A stretch of DNA of 64,000 bases from Lunularia cruciata. Its lineage: Eukaryota; Streptophyta; Marchantiopsida; Lunulariales; Lunulariaceae. Position numbers and translations under genes: made by a program. This document shows positions 63,717-64,000 of the stretch, piece after piece. The stretch covers positions 8,060,001 to 8,124,000 of the forward strand of contig OX419760.1 in assembly GCA_948567375.1 (NCBI GenBank), in the 5' to 3' direction. The number at the start of each line of letters is the position of its first letter. Positions within the stretch are counted from its first letter, which is position 1. Below the pieces are notes generated by a model. That model did no database searches, was not told where the DNA came from, and saw only the letters and a program-made list of their open reading frames with translations.

Positions 63717-64000
63717 GTTAGGAGTATTTTGGCAATTACTCATAGACTACTTATTGACAGTCAGATTTTGTGTTTGAGGTAGTGACTACATGGCCATCAC
63801 TTGTACCATTGGGTGTGCCATCAACGGGACCATAAGGATTGGAGACCATAGAGTATACTTTTGAAGTGCAGTTCCAAAGAGCTCACTTCTCTAATATTGA
63901 GCATTTGAGTTCCTAGCTATAGTGGACAGAGGCCAGCGAGTATCACCTGGATTCTCTTAGCTATTTTGGCATTTAAAGACTTCAAGGCATAAGTTTGTGA
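63717..64000 (+). repeat. Sequence related to remnant D
   Basis: Matches 29835-30120 with many substitutions, clearest at GTGCAGTTCCAAAGAGCTCA (63868) versus GTGCAACTCCAAAGAGCTCA and the following ATATTGAGCAT. It forms the flank into which family C inserted, or part of another D copy that leaves the window. Confidence 0.65.

Overview
The window is nuclear DNA from a land plant. It has GT-AG introns, a plastid-targeted siroheme-pathway gene, and Ty3/gypsy LTR retrotransposons primed by tRNA-iMet-like and tRNA-Asp-like sites. The species cannot be named from the sequence. The R2-type (restriction-like endonuclease) LINEs would be unusual for a flowering plant, so a non-angiosperm is a reasonable guess, but only a guess.

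Layout. 230-14450: an old minus-strand RLE-type LINE (LINE-1) split by a family C solo LTR (618-1207) and by a complete family A chromovirus A1 (1280-11242). A1 carries solo LTR A2 in its gag/protease region (2917-6552), A2 carries element A3 (3095-6358), and A1 pol also carries solo LTR B1 (8853-9535). Small target-site duplications (TSDs) support every layer. 14450-25219: the main non-TE island, with one clear six-exon gene, uroporphyrinogen-III C-methyltransferase (17156-19912, +), several short tandem duplications, and two probable terminal exons of an unrecognised minus-strand gene (23405-23703). 25220-27796: LINE-2, a 5'-truncated relative of LINE-1 with an 11-bp TSD. 27808-29820: AT-rich sequence without genes. 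29820-41300: an unidentified CCHC-bearing retroelement remnant (D), interrupted by solo LTR B2 (34597-35275) and complete chromovirus A4 (35390-41045). 41302-43945: the 3' end of minus-strand chromovirus A5, solo LTR B3 and partial LTR B4. 43946-45109: a decayed 55-codon tandem repeat. 45110-51695: a minus-strand family B element. 51723-52411: solo LTR B6. 52412-63716: a minus-strand gypsy element (family C) split by a complete family B element (53486-60775). 63717-64000: sequence related to D.

Working picture. Family A is a chromovirus (iMet primer site, chromodomain after integrase, 5-bp TSDs). Its LTRs carry a perfect three-unit heat-shock element followed by many GAAGCTTC modules upstream of a TATA box. 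Family B resembles the Tat/Athila side of gypsy (tRNA-Asp-like primer site, 4-bp TSDs) and has an extra CCHC-encoding region before gag. Every element copy is broken by stops, frameshifts or deletions. The two family B copies have lost complementary parts of integrase. The only gene that looks fully functional is the siroheme-pathway methyltransferase.
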